Assembly: GCA_033239125.1 (NCBI GenBank)
Contig: BSWB01000005.1
Span: 137,264,494-137,328,493, forward strand
Origin: Fagopyrum homotropicum
Lineage: Eukaryota > Streptophyta > Magnoliopsida > Caryophyllales > Polygonaceae
Length of the DNA: 64,000 nt
Direction: 5' to 3'
The notes below the pieces were generated by a model. The model was given only the letters and a program-made list of their open reading frames with translations, was not told the origin of the DNA and did no database searches. The position numbers and the translations under genes were made by a program. Shown piece after piece: positions 22,101-35,435 of this stretch (its first letter is position 1; each line of letters opens with the position of its first letter).

Positions 22101-25100
22101 TCTTTAGAAATGAATTATATAGCGACATAGCCATAAATCAAGAACCCCGTGAATCAAAATAATTAACTGTTTAATCAAGCAAGGAGCTTCATTTGATATA
22201 GTAGTGCAAGTGTGCAACTAAAGGCATCACATATCTCTGAAGAAACGGCAAATCTGAGTGATGATATCTCACCTCAGCTAGTAGATCAATATTAAAATCC
22301 ACGTTGAATCATTATGATAATAAACACATTGGTACAAGTTTTTGTGAATTTTGATGTTAAATGACTCAAAAGATCAATCGGTGAGAGAGATTCAGACAAA
22401 CAAATTATATTCAACAAGGATAAGAATACTGAAAGAACCGCCAAGGGATTGTTAGCAGATTGCATATCACAGGAACAATTCTCCAATCAAATCTAAACAA
22501 TCTGAGGAGAAACTTCTTGGCACCTAAATATAGACACAGACTATTTAAGTACACATCCATGTCTAAACAAACGCATCTGTCCTGCCACTAGTAAAATCTG
22601 AAGTTAGAAAAAGGACAGATAGGCTTGAAGTGTCAAGTGTGACAACATATCATTTAGTAGAAGGATGGAATCATATTTTTAATGTTCTGAGACAACATTA
22701 CGCATCCGGGATGAAAACAGGAAATACTTGGGAGATTCAGGTGCTGGGAATGAACGGAGCAGGAAAGAATACCTTTCATGTCAACTATTCGAGAAGACAC
22801 TGAGCCATCCTGTTTCTTAGAACGGGACCTGAAAGCAGCAGTATCAGAAGGATCCATTGATTCATTATGCTCCTGTGCCACAATAGGTGACATTTGATCC
22901 ATCTAGGTGTTAAGATCCGCATATTTCAATGTAAAGACGATGATTTCTCTATTACAAAATTATTAACAGATTTCTGATGACAAGGAGACAAAAGTATCCT
23001 AGGAACAGAGAAATGTCATACAAACCTACAAAATTTTGCAACTTCAAAAAAAGTATTATGGTGCAACTCCTCCCACTTTGCATAAAAAAGCAAAACAATA
23101 ACTTGTGAGTATTTTTATCATTGTCTTGAAAATTAGATTCTCAATGTTGATTTGTTGTCATCATTTAATCACTAAGACATCATAGTCTAATAAAAATATC
23201 TAATGTTTTTTCTCAGGAATAATTTTATAAAAATACATATTCTCTTCAATGTTGAATTGTGGTCAAATAATAAATCATAATAGAATAATATGTTTTAATC
23301 ATTGTCTTGATAATTAGCACAGGATTGGAAATGGAAATGCATCCGTCAGAGCATAAGTTTAGGTGATGCGGGAGAGAAAAGGCTAGCAGAACAGAAAGGG
23401 AATGTTTTTTCAGATTTTATAAACTTTGAACCAAACCCAATGAAGTGCAACATCCCATTTTATTCCCTTTCCAACTTACACCCAACCAGATGCTTACTCA
23501 ATTTAATAGGAAGTAGTTTGCATTTGAGCTAAGTACTGTAATGGGTATAGAGAAACTGAAGCAGAATAGTATCAATAAGCGTATGGACACTGCCTGTGGC
23601 TTTTGACCTTTTTCTCTCTGTTCTAGGAGGCCTTTTTGGTCCTAAATCATCATTACGCTCTGCCAGAAATTCTTCAGTAGAGATTAAGGACCTGCAAAGC
23701 TCTTTAATACAGGAAACAATCAGTAAAGCACAAACCAGACCCGGGTGCTACTACCACTATCTATTACATGATTCCAAAATTGCTACCCTATATTTAAAAC
23801 TGTAGAAATGATATATTCCAAGGACCCTGTAGTTTTAAACTATCAGCTGACCTAATAACAGTACATGGCCTAGAAAATGGCGGTAGTTTGCTGATTCATT
23901 TTCTTTATTCAGCCGTAACTTAAAGCTATAGACTGACCAGTGACCACCAAACACCCATTCAGCTTCGTTTAGTTAGGCTTTACTGAACAACGTCATCACT
24001 ATATCATGTAAATTCGATAAAAAAAGAAGTTTTTTTAGATTTATTGGCCTAGTAATTGTAAGGAAATAAATTTTTAGGGGTGTGTGCAAACCATTATTTG
24101 TACCACATAAACATTAATGGAGATGATAACCAATACTTACGCAACATTTAGCTAAAATTAGCAACACTACAATGCAGTACACTTTACAAACGGAGGCATC
24201 AGACAACTATAAGTCGTAGGGAATGCTAAGTAGAAAGTACTTGTGGTAGTTTACACCCATAGTTACTTCAAGTTAAGAAATGAAAATCAGAAGAAATTAA
24301 TGTCAATGAAAAAGTAGCAACAGGCTTACTGCTACATTATGTTTTTGAGCAATAGCAACCAGGCCTCTCTAACAACAGGGCAATATTACACTAGTGGATA
24401 TAGTATTAGAAAAGGAGGTAATATAGAGGAACTGCATGAAAGTTGACAGGTCTATTTAACCAAGATTGTAAGATACTTGCAATCTTTCCAGCATGCATGA
24501 TGCATCGTCGTAGCTCTCTCCCATCTTCCATGCAACATTCAAATCCAGAAATTTACCAGCATAAAAAGGACAACATGGACATGGCATATTTATGGGGTAC
24601 AAGAAGAAAAAAGAGAAGTTGACAAACCTGCATGAACTGCATACTGACTTGCCTTGACAGGCTTTTTACAAGCATTGCAACAAACCTTCATTGAGAATAA
24701 ACGAGAAATTAAAATACTGATCCCCTTGAAAAAGAATTATGGGTTCTTCTAACCCATACCCCAAGGAGAAAGGAAAACAAATTAAGAACAGGTATATAGG
24801 ACGTAGCTTATTCCAAATTTATCATAGCCTCCAGTGATTTTATAACTAATTTGATCTTATCCATAATTATAACATATTAATTTACTAACTCTAATAAAAA
24901 GTGAAAAGATTGAGAGTTTAGGTATATAGGGTCAGGGTAGAAAAACCCTTACTCCAGGAGTTGCTTTAATGTTAATGCGAGGGTAAACAAACATTAAAAA
25001 GTTCACTGAAGTTGGACTATTCCAAGTATCCATATATGAAATTTTGGCTCTTTGTATACTCATCTTTGACATTTAGAGAGATAACTGAGTACTTAAGCTT

Positions 25101-26987
25101 TAGCCACATGGTGTTCCAAATTTTCTTCAATTGGCATACTTTTCTTCAGTACTTCCCTTGATAGATTACTTAAATGAGCAACAACAAACTAGTATATGCC
25201 CCCATAAAACCAGGGCAACACAACAATAGAACTTAAAAAGAGAAATATTCATGAAATTTACTAATAGAATGAAAGCTTTCCCGTTAAAAAAAGATCAAAT
25301 GCAAAGAAAATAGTATGTTTTTATGAGTATGAATAGAAGTTACAAAAATAATCATGAACTTTACTGATGGAATGACAGCTTTTCCATTAAAAAAATCAGA
25401 TACAAAGACAAATAGTCATTTCTGGGTATGCAACTATGCAAGTACTCAAAGCAACCAGAGCTTACCAGATGCAGAGGATCTGTCATAGGCTTCAAATCGA
25501 AAACATGCATATCTGCCAAGACAGAAAAACAAAATTGTTAAGGACAGGAACCTAATTGGCGTGATATTCACGGTTTCAGCTCTCATCAGAGAAATCGCAC
25601 CCAGGAAAGAATAGTCAACACTCCGTAAGTTATGCAAATGCCAATCAAATAATAGGACAGGTATAAACCCACCAAGTTTGGACAACTGGATAAAACATTC
25701 CTGTTTTACAATGATACATTAACACGAAAATCTAAGATCAAAGAGTAGCAGCAACAACAAATAGATTTTTTTTATAATAATTACATACACCAAATGAAAC
25801 TAGACTTGCTCCATAGTACAAGTAAAATTCATATTATACTTATGTTGCTTTTGCGGATGTTTTGCAGTTAAATAAGTTCAGTATCTGTACATTACATAGA
25901 AGTAGGAGTCAAGAAGTATGCCTCTTCTGCTGGGACATCATATATTTTTTAATACACTTAAGCCAAAATGATAACAAGAAGCATGTCATACTGCAAAAAA
26001 AAAAAAGCGACAGTACTGGCAAATATATCAAAAGGTACCCTTTTCATCAAGCAAATTTGCCTCATCTGCCTCACATAATTGTTTTTTAATGTACTGGGAA
26101 ACTAGCTTCTGCCGTCCAGCTTCTTCTGCCAAAAGAGATGACAAATGTCAGCAAATTATTGTTCCAAAAAATATAACTTCAACGAAATAAGCTGCTTAAC
26201 CAGTCCAGGGAGGTTAGCACCATTCCACAAGTATCAACAGAAAAGACAAGTGGAGCATGTAACCTACATACATTGACAAAATTATTGTTATGTGCTCCAC
26301 TTGTCTTTTCAAAGTGACAGCTATATAAATTGACAAAATGCAAGGTTCATTCAATCATCGGACTGTACTCTTGAGCCTACGTGCATTGCTCAATTTACAA
26401 TGTTCCCATCTTCCACAAGTTCCACTCCGGAATAGCCAAAAAAAATGGCCACATGTGCCTGACCACTCGGCACTTAAGGTACACTAATGACTATAAGTCG
26501 AGGTTAGGTCAAACTGCTTTTTCACCCTTCTCTATCATTAGTCAAAGAGTTAAAACAATTTGATGGCTTTAGAAGGCTAATATTTCAAGAAAACAAGACA
26601 ACTAGGGATGTTTTGGTATTATAGAGACATGAACTCAGATGTAATAGTTTTGGCACGGTTTACAACTCAGAATCTTGGGCTACAGCACATTAGTAGTTTT
26701 ATCTTTCTTCCAATGATGAAAGCTTGTAATCCTTGTTCTATTCCACTTCTGGATCAACTAAAGACTAGTGCCAACACAAGTTTTTAACAGTATTGTTTAT
26801 ATAAATTTTTCATGGTAAACTTTTGACATAATTAAGAGCTATCCTAAAATAAAATAAAGAAGAGATTTAGTAAATGCAGTAATAAGTGCAAATCTTTGTC
26901 GCTACCTGTTATAGTTTGTGGCAATCTACCAGCTGAAAGATATCTTGCCATAACAGCCATTTTAACGCTACTGATTGAATGCACCAT
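19168..26987 (-). CDS. Conserved plant protein with SGF11/ataxin-7-like zinc finger
   Basis: Twelve coding exons on the - strand: 26987-26906, 26125-26039, 25512-25466, 24685-24628, 24483-24477, 23691-23589, 22872-22773, 21464-21356, 20407-20319, 20098-19887, 19647-19434 and 19220-19168, giving 386 aa. Every junction keeps one frame. The protein has an acidic helix (QLCEADEANLLDEKDM), then C75-x2-C78-x11-H90 with the last Cys (C93) on the microexon. A basic nuclear-signal-like cluster follows (113-124, KRPPRTERKRSK), then KRPKL, PAPLATKIYYSQRNNGLR and a C-terminus of GSVPVV. The finger spacing resembles the SGF11 finger of SAGA deubiquitinase modules. I recognise the family as conserved and uncharacterised in plants. 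A nuclear role is inferred. One weak donor (GTCCAT at 23588) is the least secure junction besides the microexon. Confidence 0.85.
24477..24483 (-). other. Predicted 7-nt microexon
   Basis: Exon 4 ends in phase 1 and exon 6 is open only if entered in phase 2, so 7 (or 10) nt must lie between them. The - strand reads AAAG|ATTGCAA|GTATCT here, giving an AG acceptor, seven bases and a GT donor. It supplies the final Cys of the zinc finger (HA-DC-KSL). A 10-nt version (AAGATTGCAA) would give HAEDC and the SGF11 spacing H-x3-C, but it lacks an AG acceptor. Confidence 0.6.
26241..26309. repeat. 17-bp perfect inverted repeat in intron 1
   Basis: AAAAGACAAGTGGAGCA (26241-26257) and its exact reverse complement (26293-26309) are separated by 35 bp. 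It could fold into a hairpin in the pre-mRNA. Possibly the remnant of a small MITE. Confidence 0.6.
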
Positions 26988-27962
26988 TGGAATAAATGAA
27001 ATCTATACAGCTGTACACTGTCACAAAACAAATTCTCTTAGTCAGTTGCAATTAGCAGAAAGTGTTCAGCAAGTAGAACTGTTCCAAATGCATGACAAGG
27101 CAAATGTCCAGCTATGAGGGCAATATTTAGAAAGGAAATTAATCTGAGTGCCGTAAGTTTACAGCAAACATGCATATTTTACTAGATTTCGTTAGTATAT
27201 CAAAGTTCACAACACAAGTCTGTTATCCTCAGATTTTCTCAAGCCAAAAGCACTAAAATGGCTGATAGTTCATTGCTCAATAACAATTTCTTGACTTCAG
27301 CGGCTACTGAACAAAATAAAATCTGAAGCTCCCTAACCAAATTGAGAAGTCTGTCGTAAGAAAAAGAAATATGCAATGAAGCACTAAATCAACGCATAAC
27401 TATACAGTGTATGTCTCTACAGCCTCCGCGTGTAAGACAACGTTATATTTAGAAAGATTGGAGTCCCAAGATACTGGTGTATTCCAGAAGGTAAGAATAA
27501 AAGTATCCACAATTCATCAAATTTAAAAGACACCCCAATCTACGACAGATATAAACTTTCCCTCCACATTTGTGCCTTTTGTAGACCTAGTATTTCTGGA
27601 AAAGGCTTCTTCGTTTCTTCAAGTTCATAAAAACAAGATTGTTTAGGCAGGATGTTGAGGCTTTTATAAGACTTAGCTTGATAATCATAACACAAATATC
27701 TAATTAAAGGAAAGTGGAATATGGTATACTGCGGGATTTCTTTCAGACATAAATGCAAGAACTTTTATGCATGTGGAAACCAGATATAGGGGTAGATTCA
27801 TTTTAACAACTTTCAAATCAATTGATAAGCGAAAGATCAAGCTAAGTAGATAATTTTGGGTAGTTACATGCCATTTGGATGGCTGTCGAATTTCAGACAG
27901 AATCTTAGATAAAACAAGAAAAGTTGGTGACAGAACCTCAGGTAAAACCAGAAAAAGGGGGT

Positions 27963-28690
27963 CTCAAAGATCAATCATGCAGTGGAAGAGTAACTTCTGT
28001 GACGTTTATATATAACAAGCAGAAGGGGATAAACTCGTATATCTAACTTCTAAGCTTTATTGGAGAAAAATGGTCTTTTGGGACCACGTATAGCTCGGAT
28101 GCAAAGAGATGGAATTTATTTATCTAAACTCTAAACCTTGTTTGGATAATAATGCTCAGAACAATATACTCTACAAGTGATATTAATTATCAACCGCTTC
28201 ATCAAATGATAACTCTACAAAAATACCAAATTTCTCTTACTACTTCACCATTCTTAAAATTTGTGCCAATAATAGCTTACCATCCCAATTGCCAAAAATA
28301 TTCATAAGCACCTACTTAGAATTCTCAAAGATCAATCATGCAATGCAGTGGAAGAGTAACTTCTGTGACGCTTATATATAACAAGCAGAAGGGGATAAAG
28401 TCGTATATCTAACTTCTAAGCCTTATTGAAGAAAAATGGTCTTCTGGACCACGTATGGCTCAGGTGCAAAGAGATGGAATTTATTTATCTAAACTCTAAA
28501 CCTTATTTGGATGATAATGCTCAGAACAATATATTCAACAAGTGATATTAATTATCAACCGCTTCCTCAAATATAAACTCTACAAAATCACCAAATTCCT
28601 TCACTACTTCACCATTCTTAAAATTTGTGCCAATAATAGCTTACCCATCCCAATTGCCAAAAATATTCATAAGCACCTACTTGGAATTGT
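27963..28690. repeat. Tandem duplication, two units of about 361-367 bp
   Basis: 27963-28323 and 28324-28690 are adjacent direct copies, both starting CTCAAAGATCAATCATGCA and ending near ACCTACTT(A/G)GAATT. They differ by scattered substitutions and small indels. They lie in the presumed 5'UTR intron of the zinc-finger gene. Confidence 0.85.
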
Positions 28691-29588
28691 CAAATAAGCA
28701 ATGCTAATCAGGCCCTGTACCATTGTTGTTTTAAAAAGCTCAAGATCCGAAGCAATCAAAGCCTTAGCTTGCCTTGACAACCAACATCTGAAAGGCTTAA
28801 GGAATATCCCCATTTGCACCCTCACACACCATTAGAAAATCTTCCTGCTGATAGATGGCGTTCTTATATTCTTATTTCTTATTGATGTAGATTGAACACC
28901 CACATACTATTTACCTAGTTGCCTATCAGAAAGCTAGCAACTAAAATCATGGCCAAAGTAAACCCTCCACTAACTAGGTTTACTATAATATAAATTGGTA
29001 TATTTATTGAATCCAGATACATTAAGGTATTAAAAAAAGTCCAGAAGATGTCTAGACATGTCTGGTTTACGTAAAATTAACCAAGTTTACTATAATATAA
29101 ATTGAATTTTATCAAAATAAACCCTCCACTAACTCGACTTTTCTTCTTCTTCCCCTTATTTGCTTCGAGCCTTTGGACACAATATTCTCTGCCTCTCCAC
29201 TCAGGCGAGAGCTTCCTGGACAGGTTCCAACGTCCGACATGATTTCGAAGACGAGATCAAATTTTCTGTTGGTAAAAAGAATAGTCATTTCACATGCACC
29301 TTCAACAGTACCAAGATATCACTAGTTGATTGATCAGTGATCACTAAGAACAATTGCCCCCATTGAAATTGTTCAAGCTAATATACTGTATTCTTCACAT
29401 CTAATTACCCAACTTAGCAATGATTATATATCCTACATTTCTCACATCGAATTGCTCAAAAGCCCCAAAATCGATCTAACCAAGAAAAGCCCCCAAAATT
29501 AAACTCTGAACAATTTACAGAGAGACAACAAACAAAATTCGCACCATAGACACCGATCGAACGAAACTGACATGAAATTATTCGTACC

Positions 29589-29890
29589 TTATACACCAAT
29601 CGACCGAAACTGACATGAAATTCGACGAACACTGCAAGGAAAAAGTCCTAATCCGATCAGTTTGCGGATCAGAACCCCAAACGGATTCAGAATTCGAGAT
29701 TGTGGCGAATTATACGCGAAATTGCCGGAAGTAAACCCTACAACACGAGAAGCACAAGATTCTACTAGTTCGGCTCTCTCTTCTCTCTTCGGCGATATCC
29801 TCTCCCTCTTCCAAGTGGAGAAAGAAGAGGGGTGTAAGGAAGGAAGGTGAAAGAGAGAGAAAGAGAGAATGGGAGGGAAGGAAGCGGGGA
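29589..29890 (-). promoter_or_regulatory. Probable non-coding first exon of zinc-finger gene
   Basis: On the - strand this is a CT-rich leader (CTCTCTTTCTCTCTC near 29850) followed by GGGTTTACTTCCGGC and ending at ATAAG|GTACGAAT, a good splice donor near 29589. The first coding exon at 26987 would then follow a 2.6-kb 5'UTR intron. No long open frame is present. Inferred from composition and position. Confidence 0.5.
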
Positions 29891-29977
29891 TAGTTTGGGG
29901 GAGAATGGGCTCTCATCCGGGTTTTGAATTCTCAGCCATTGCTGTTTGTACACTGAGCAAGGGATAACACCCCAACG

Positions 29978-29987
29978 GCCACGTGAC
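29978..29987. promoter_or_regulatory. G-box in promoter of zinc-finger gene
   Basis: GCCACGTGAC contains a perfect CACGTG about 90 bp upstream of the presumed leader. Confidence 0.5.
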
Positions 29988-29989
29988 TC

Positions 29990-31311
29990 GCTTCCCTTTG
30001 TTATTGTTGCTATGAATTTTTACTCAATATTTTAATAGCAACCCGGATTGCATGATTCGGCCCATTTTCGTAAGAGCTTAAAAGGTTGGGGCCGTTGGGC
30101 CCGTTAAACTTGCTCAAATTACACAGGGTCCATTCGGGTCGGAAAGTTTGGCACAAAGCTCGGGTGGGCTGGGGCTCGAGCCCAAGATCCAAACTTGAGA
30201 TCTCATAATAAGGTTGAAAAAACTACATATTATACATGAAATATTATAATAGTTATTAATAATATTTATTTAAAATAAGCACAATAACATATTATAAAAA
30301 ACATCTAATAAAAATTATTAAATAATATAATATTTTTAAAATGAAATTATTGTCACCACCCCATGCCAAAATGCTTCTAAGCATAATATTAAAAAAAAAG
30401 GTATGTAATGACAATAATTATTCTTTAATAGTATAAAAATACAAAATTATAATATAATTTCATAAAGTTTGAAAATATAATAATTATCTTAAAGTTTAAG
30501 GGTACTATCCAAAAAACTAATAAATCTTAGAAATAATTCAAAAAAATATTTAAAAAGTCATGAGCACCATCCGCAATTTTCCTTAAATTTTAATAGTAAG
30601 AGAATAATACTAAAATTTGTTTGGAATAACCGACGGGTCATAGAAGGTGAAATTAAAATTTGAAGTTTATATTAGATCGGATTCAAAATGTGACAAAAAC
30701 CAATTTACAAAATCAGCTTTCAAGACGTTCGAATGATTTTCTTTCTTTATTTAAATTGGAACTACGTAGGTCGCATACATAATTCCAGTTTGTTGTCAAT
30801 GTCAAAAATACGTGTTTGAACTGTAGTTGGAACCAAGCTTGAGCCAACAAGAGCTAAAGCTATACACAATTCTAAAAATCTGACTATTTTACAACTACAC
30901 TTCTCATACGCGTATTTATTTCAGAGCTTGAAGACATATGTGACTTCTTATTTGGAGACCAAATGCATATTTGATCTCTACTTCGATGTCCAAACACACA
31001 TTTCAACTAAAAATTCCCGAGAAAAAGTGAACTCTCATAGACACAAACTCTACTCCAACTACTACACACCTCAAATGTGTAGTTATAACGGTGACAAAAT
31101 ATGAGACTTGTTTAATTACGATTTCAAATAAAAGAAATTCACAATCCATCTAACATTCTCTTTAAAAAATTAAGATTAATGTAAATATAGAGTTTTATAG
31201 ACGTAATAGGCAAAGAGGGATTTTAAGTATACAACGATGGATTTATCAAACGTCAACTGCATTCACAATGCGTAATTGTCACGGTTACACATTGCGCATG
31301 CGTGTCAGAAT
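29990..31311. other. AT-rich spacer
   Basis: No gene or bounded element recognised. A G-rich stretch around 30060-30190 (GGGCCGTTGGGCCCG) looks like transposon debris, but no ends could be found. Confidence 0.4.
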
Positions 31312-31526
31312 TGACACACATTCGGAACCCGTAACCGTGGCGGTTATGGTATCTGAATGCGTGTCAAAATCTGATATGGTCTTTAAAAGATAACCATTAT
31401 GTAACGGTAATAAATTTCAAATAAGACCGTTGTGATTCGAATGTTATGTATGTTCGGTTATATATATTGAGAGTCAAAGAAGAAGTGAATCAACTTCACA
31501 AGCTCTCAAAAAAATCGGTATCGGAA

Positions 31527-32181
31527 ATGACACAATACGATGAAGAGATGTTGATTTCGTTCGATGATACGAAATTTAGTATGCTAGACAAGTTTCTTCC
31601 ATATTTTGAGGTAAGGATATGTTAACTTATTGTAAGTTGATGATTAAACCGAAAAACAAAAATTCTTATTATAATTTTTTAATAAGGGTCTACCGAATTA
31701 TTCTCGTATGTTTGAAAATTGAGGTTTTTTCTACGATCAAGAGACAATGGTTGATTGGGTCCGTTTCATGGAAGAAACTATGAATATGGTGTTAATCACA
31801 AGTAGGTCATGGATAAATGTTAGGGATTCGTTACATTTGACATGCGAACGTTTCGAAAACCAACGGAAGAAATACGTTGATCCTAATACCGAGCCGTCAT
31901 CTAGCTGATCACATAAATCAAGAGAAGATGGGGGTTCATTTGAGCTTGAGGGTGTACATAGTGAAGTTGATAAATAGGTGTTGCATGTTATATGTGGAAT
32001 GCACAACCATACACTTCCCGAGCAAATAAAGGGACATACATATGTTGGTTGATTGACGCTCTCATAGTTTCGGAAGGTGGGACGTGAACTTGGATTAGGT
32101 TTCAAGCCGAGGAATATTTTGAAATCACTATAGTTGGATGACCCCCACAACGTCACCACTATAAGACAAGTATGCAATGTT
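31527..32181 (+). pseudogene. Mutator-like transposase N-terminus, broken
   Basis: It starts MTQYDEEMLISFDDTKF and has a splice donor-like GTAAGG near 31612. It then reads in broken frames through VDWVRFMEETMNMVLI, CGMHNHTLPEQIKGH, GFKPRNILKSL and DDPHNVTTIRQV. These blocks align in order with the better-kept copy at 50616-51060 (CGIHNHIIPSVLRGH, GLKPRHILKSV, EDPDNVTSIRQV). There are at least five in-frame stops. The catalytic domain is missing, so this is a deletion derivative. Confidence 0.75.
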
Positions 32182-32283
32182 GGTGCCCAACATAGCCTGT
32201 CAACACCTCATCAATCAAGGTTCCATTTGTGAATAACAACACGATCGATTTGACAACCGGATCTCCCGAGATAAAAGCATCCT

Positions 32284-32410
32284 CTAGACCTCTACATGCT
32301 CGTTGTCAATTGGCATCTTTGCATGCTTGTCATCTAGGATATTTGCATGCTCGTCAGCTGTGATATCTGCATGCTCTTCAGTTGGGATCTCAACATGTTG
32401 CGCAATGGAA
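32284..32410 (+). repeat. Degenerate 24-27-bp tandem repeat
   Basis: Four to five imperfect units containing TGCATGCTCGTCA-like words. Translated, they give a repeated LHAxxLxxL pattern, which may be the C-terminal tail of the relic transposase. Confidence 0.55.
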
Positions 32411-33499
32411 GCCACATCATCAAGTGGGATTTATGGTTGTCTAGTAGAAGTCTGACTCATATCCTCAACCTCCTCCTCATATTGTCGCATATAATGGGTC
32501 TGTTAACGCATCTAATCAAACAACTAAGGGTGGCTCCGAGGATGACGGTCCAAGTGACATAGGTAATTGAAACGGTGTCTACACTAGTCCGAGTGTAGGG
32601 TTACAACTTTAGACGCAGTATCTCGACCCTCTACGCTAGCTTTACGAACCGATGATGCAGGACGGCTCCGCCTCTACATCCCAAATAATATATGTAGGAG
32701 TAGAGGTGTTATCTAATTAAATTATATATATTATTCATTTCTACTTAATTAAATTTAATATAACTATTTTATACACTTAATTGAATTTAACTAATTAAGG
32801 TTAAATAATTACATTCAAAGATTTTATTAAACTAAATTTAATTTAATTAATTAATATTAATGTCACAATTTTAATTAAATTTAATGTAACTTAATTTAAT
32901 TAACTTTATAGATATAATTTAATATAATATAATTTAATACAATTTAATTTAATTTAATCCATTTTAATTCAACTTAATTCGGATGCGGAAACAATGGGTA
33001 TCACATATCTGCAATGTGTGACCGTGACATCCATTGTTCGTCTTCCTCGAACGAACATCATTGGAGGCATTTGTTCGAGCTTTTTCGAAGAACAAATCTC
33101 CTCCGATCTAACCTAAACTACCCTAAATTACTTGATTTCAACATAATCTACTCAATCTCAACCTAATATAACCTAAACAAACTCATTTTAAACTAACCTA
33201 AACAAATTTGTTTCAATTCCGTTTCCGACCTAACTAAAATACCGTAAAAACTCGTAATCGTTATCTCCGTCACAATGTGTTTGCCTCTTTCGGAAGGGTC
33301 GTCCTCCATCACCACCTTGATCCATCGTCTCCGCTCTCGAGTTTTCGCCCTGAAATATCTGTCTTTGCTCTCGGGTTTTTTTTTTTTCTATTTGAGGAAC
33401 GCTGACGGATACTCGTTCCGAATACGTGTTTTGTAGAGTTCAAAATTGACGCATTTAAAACGTATAACTATCACGATTACGGATTTCGAATGCGTGTCA

Positions 33500-35068
33500 C
33501 ATTAATCGTGCATCCCCGTGTCTTTCTAACTTTTTTAAACAAATCAAGGAAGTGGAAGTGGAGGGCCGGAGGGTGATCTTAAATCTTAGTTGGTAGAATA
33601 TTGTGAAGTATTTGAGTGCACTTAGTGGCACTTAGCTTTTCCAAAACCTTTGATAGAGAATGTTAGTGCGCGTGAAAAGCGCTGATCTGATCCCACTTCT
33701 CTTCAATCTTCATTTCTCCCTACACCATGCTTCTTCAATTCACTCTTCTTCTCTACCTTTTCTTCCATTAATCTCATTTTTAATCATTACTTTTACAGCC
33801 TAACTTAACTGAACATGCCAGGCATACACTTGAGATGAGACCTCTTAAATATATATCTTTATTCATCATCTAACAGTTTCTTTAATGGTATACAAATAGA
33901 GTTTTTAATCAACTTGCCCCCAAATTATTGAACAAAAAAAAGCGTCCTCGTATTATATAAGCATATTTTGATGTAATTATATACTGCTCTTTTTACATAT
34001 AACAATTATAAAAATAGTAATGATTAAATTTTCGTTGGATCTCATCCTCATGAGACAATATTTGTTGGATCTGTGATCCTTGTTGGTTTAAGATACATAT
34101 TTTACCATCTTTCAGTAATAGTAACTTGCGGTTGTATAATGTAAATAAATATATATTATAGATAATAAGTTCTCATTTCTAAAAAATGGACATTTCGAGA
34201 TTAATATATAAGGTCGGCAAGCTACTTATCATATACACACAACCTCCATCTTACGATTTTGCATTGAACTTTGACACGTAACACAATGGTATTGACATTT
34301 GCCACAAATTCTCTTTTGACAACGATTTCTAGATCAAAACCTTATTTTGTACTTTGGTGATACATTATTACTTTTAATTGTTTCATATTTGTAATATCTA
34401 TACAATAGTAATGTGAATTTCATACCATAAATCTAAATTTTTCGTATGATAGAAAACTTTACATTATTAATACGAAAGTATATGTTGGTATTAATTTTAA
34501 ACCCGTGAGCTATAACGTCCCAACATGTGACACACTTGACCTGCTTGACAAGTATTAGATCGGTAAACATGAAGAGAATATTAAGAGAAATATAATCCCA
34601 CAATAATCCCAAAAATTCCGATAATTCAAGTTACATATTTTTTTTAAAAAAACTAGTCACAATAACTCACAATAATCTCGAATAATCTGGTAGCCAGACG
34701 GGTTTATAGGTACTAAAAATTTCGTAAAGAGTGATTAAGCCCAAAGTAAGGAGAGTAATGAAATCCAACGGGACATGCATTTGGTGTAATTATGATTTAT
34801 AAGGGTGAGTTGAATTTAGAAGTAACAAGTGTGCATGAGCATTAGCGGTTGCTTTCATAACGGGGGACATCCATCGGTGTTCAAGATTTGTACATGTCTA
34901 ATAAAGCATTATGTTCTTCCTTTCCCTTTCGCATATTATGATGGACAAACATACATAAGTATTTATTAGGTCAAACTACCGACTTTCCACTCATTCCTTC
35001 CATCATTCTTCTACGTATTCTTTTTAAAAGTAAATTATATAAAATTGTTCTTCATATATATATATATA
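33500..35068. other. Spacer without recognised features
   Basis: AT-rich, no credible gene and no element ends found. Confidence 0.4.
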
Positions 35069-35435
35069 GGGTTGTGCATACGGTTCGGACAAGACCGGAT
35101 CTATCCGGACCGGTCCGGACCGGTGGACCGTAAATTGATAACACCTTGGACCGTAGATTGAACCGGTTCCGGGTTAGACCGGTTTGTACCTAAATTGTGC
35201 AATTTTGAATATTTCGGACCAGACCGGTTTGTACCTAATTTGTGCAATTTTGGTGAGGTTTTCCAGTCAAAATCCGGACCCGGATCGGACCGGATATTCG
35301 TAGTTTACAGTCCAACCCGGGTTACGGTTTTTATACGGTCCAAAACCGGACCCGGACCGTAACCCGGATTTCCAAAAAAAATCTTGGACCATAGACCAGA
35401 CCGTAAATTTCGTTCGGTCCGATTTTGCACAGCCC
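35069..35435. mobile_element. hAT-like MITE rich in CCGGACC words
   Basis: A 367-bp element with ends GGGTTGTGCATACGGTTCGG and, reverse-complemented, GGGCTGTGCAAAATCGGACC. It sits inside a TA repeat, so the flanking ATATATAT could be an 8-bp duplication but is not proof. The interior repeats CCGGACC, ACCGGTTTGTACCTAA and GTGCAATTTTG, a compact subterminal-repeat pattern common in hAT MITEs. No coding capacity. Confidence 0.65.

Larger units (their letters stand above)
31312..33499 (+). mobile_element. Decayed Mutator-like element
   Basis: Inverted similarity of about 55-60 bp links 31312-31370 with the reverse complement of 33448-33499. Shared words include TGACAC(A/G)CATTCG, CCGTAA(C/T)CGTG, GGTTAT/AGTTAT and GAATGCGT/AAATGCGT. 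Between them lies a broken transposase start that resembles the larger element at 50 kb. No duplication was identified. Confidence 0.6.

Noticed and set aside
29140..29280. Possible coding exon on the - strand starting MSDVGTCPGSSRLSGEAEN
   Set aside because: It could not be joined in frame to the zinc-finger gene, whose start fits better at 26987. It may be a gene fragment in the intron but there is not enough to call.
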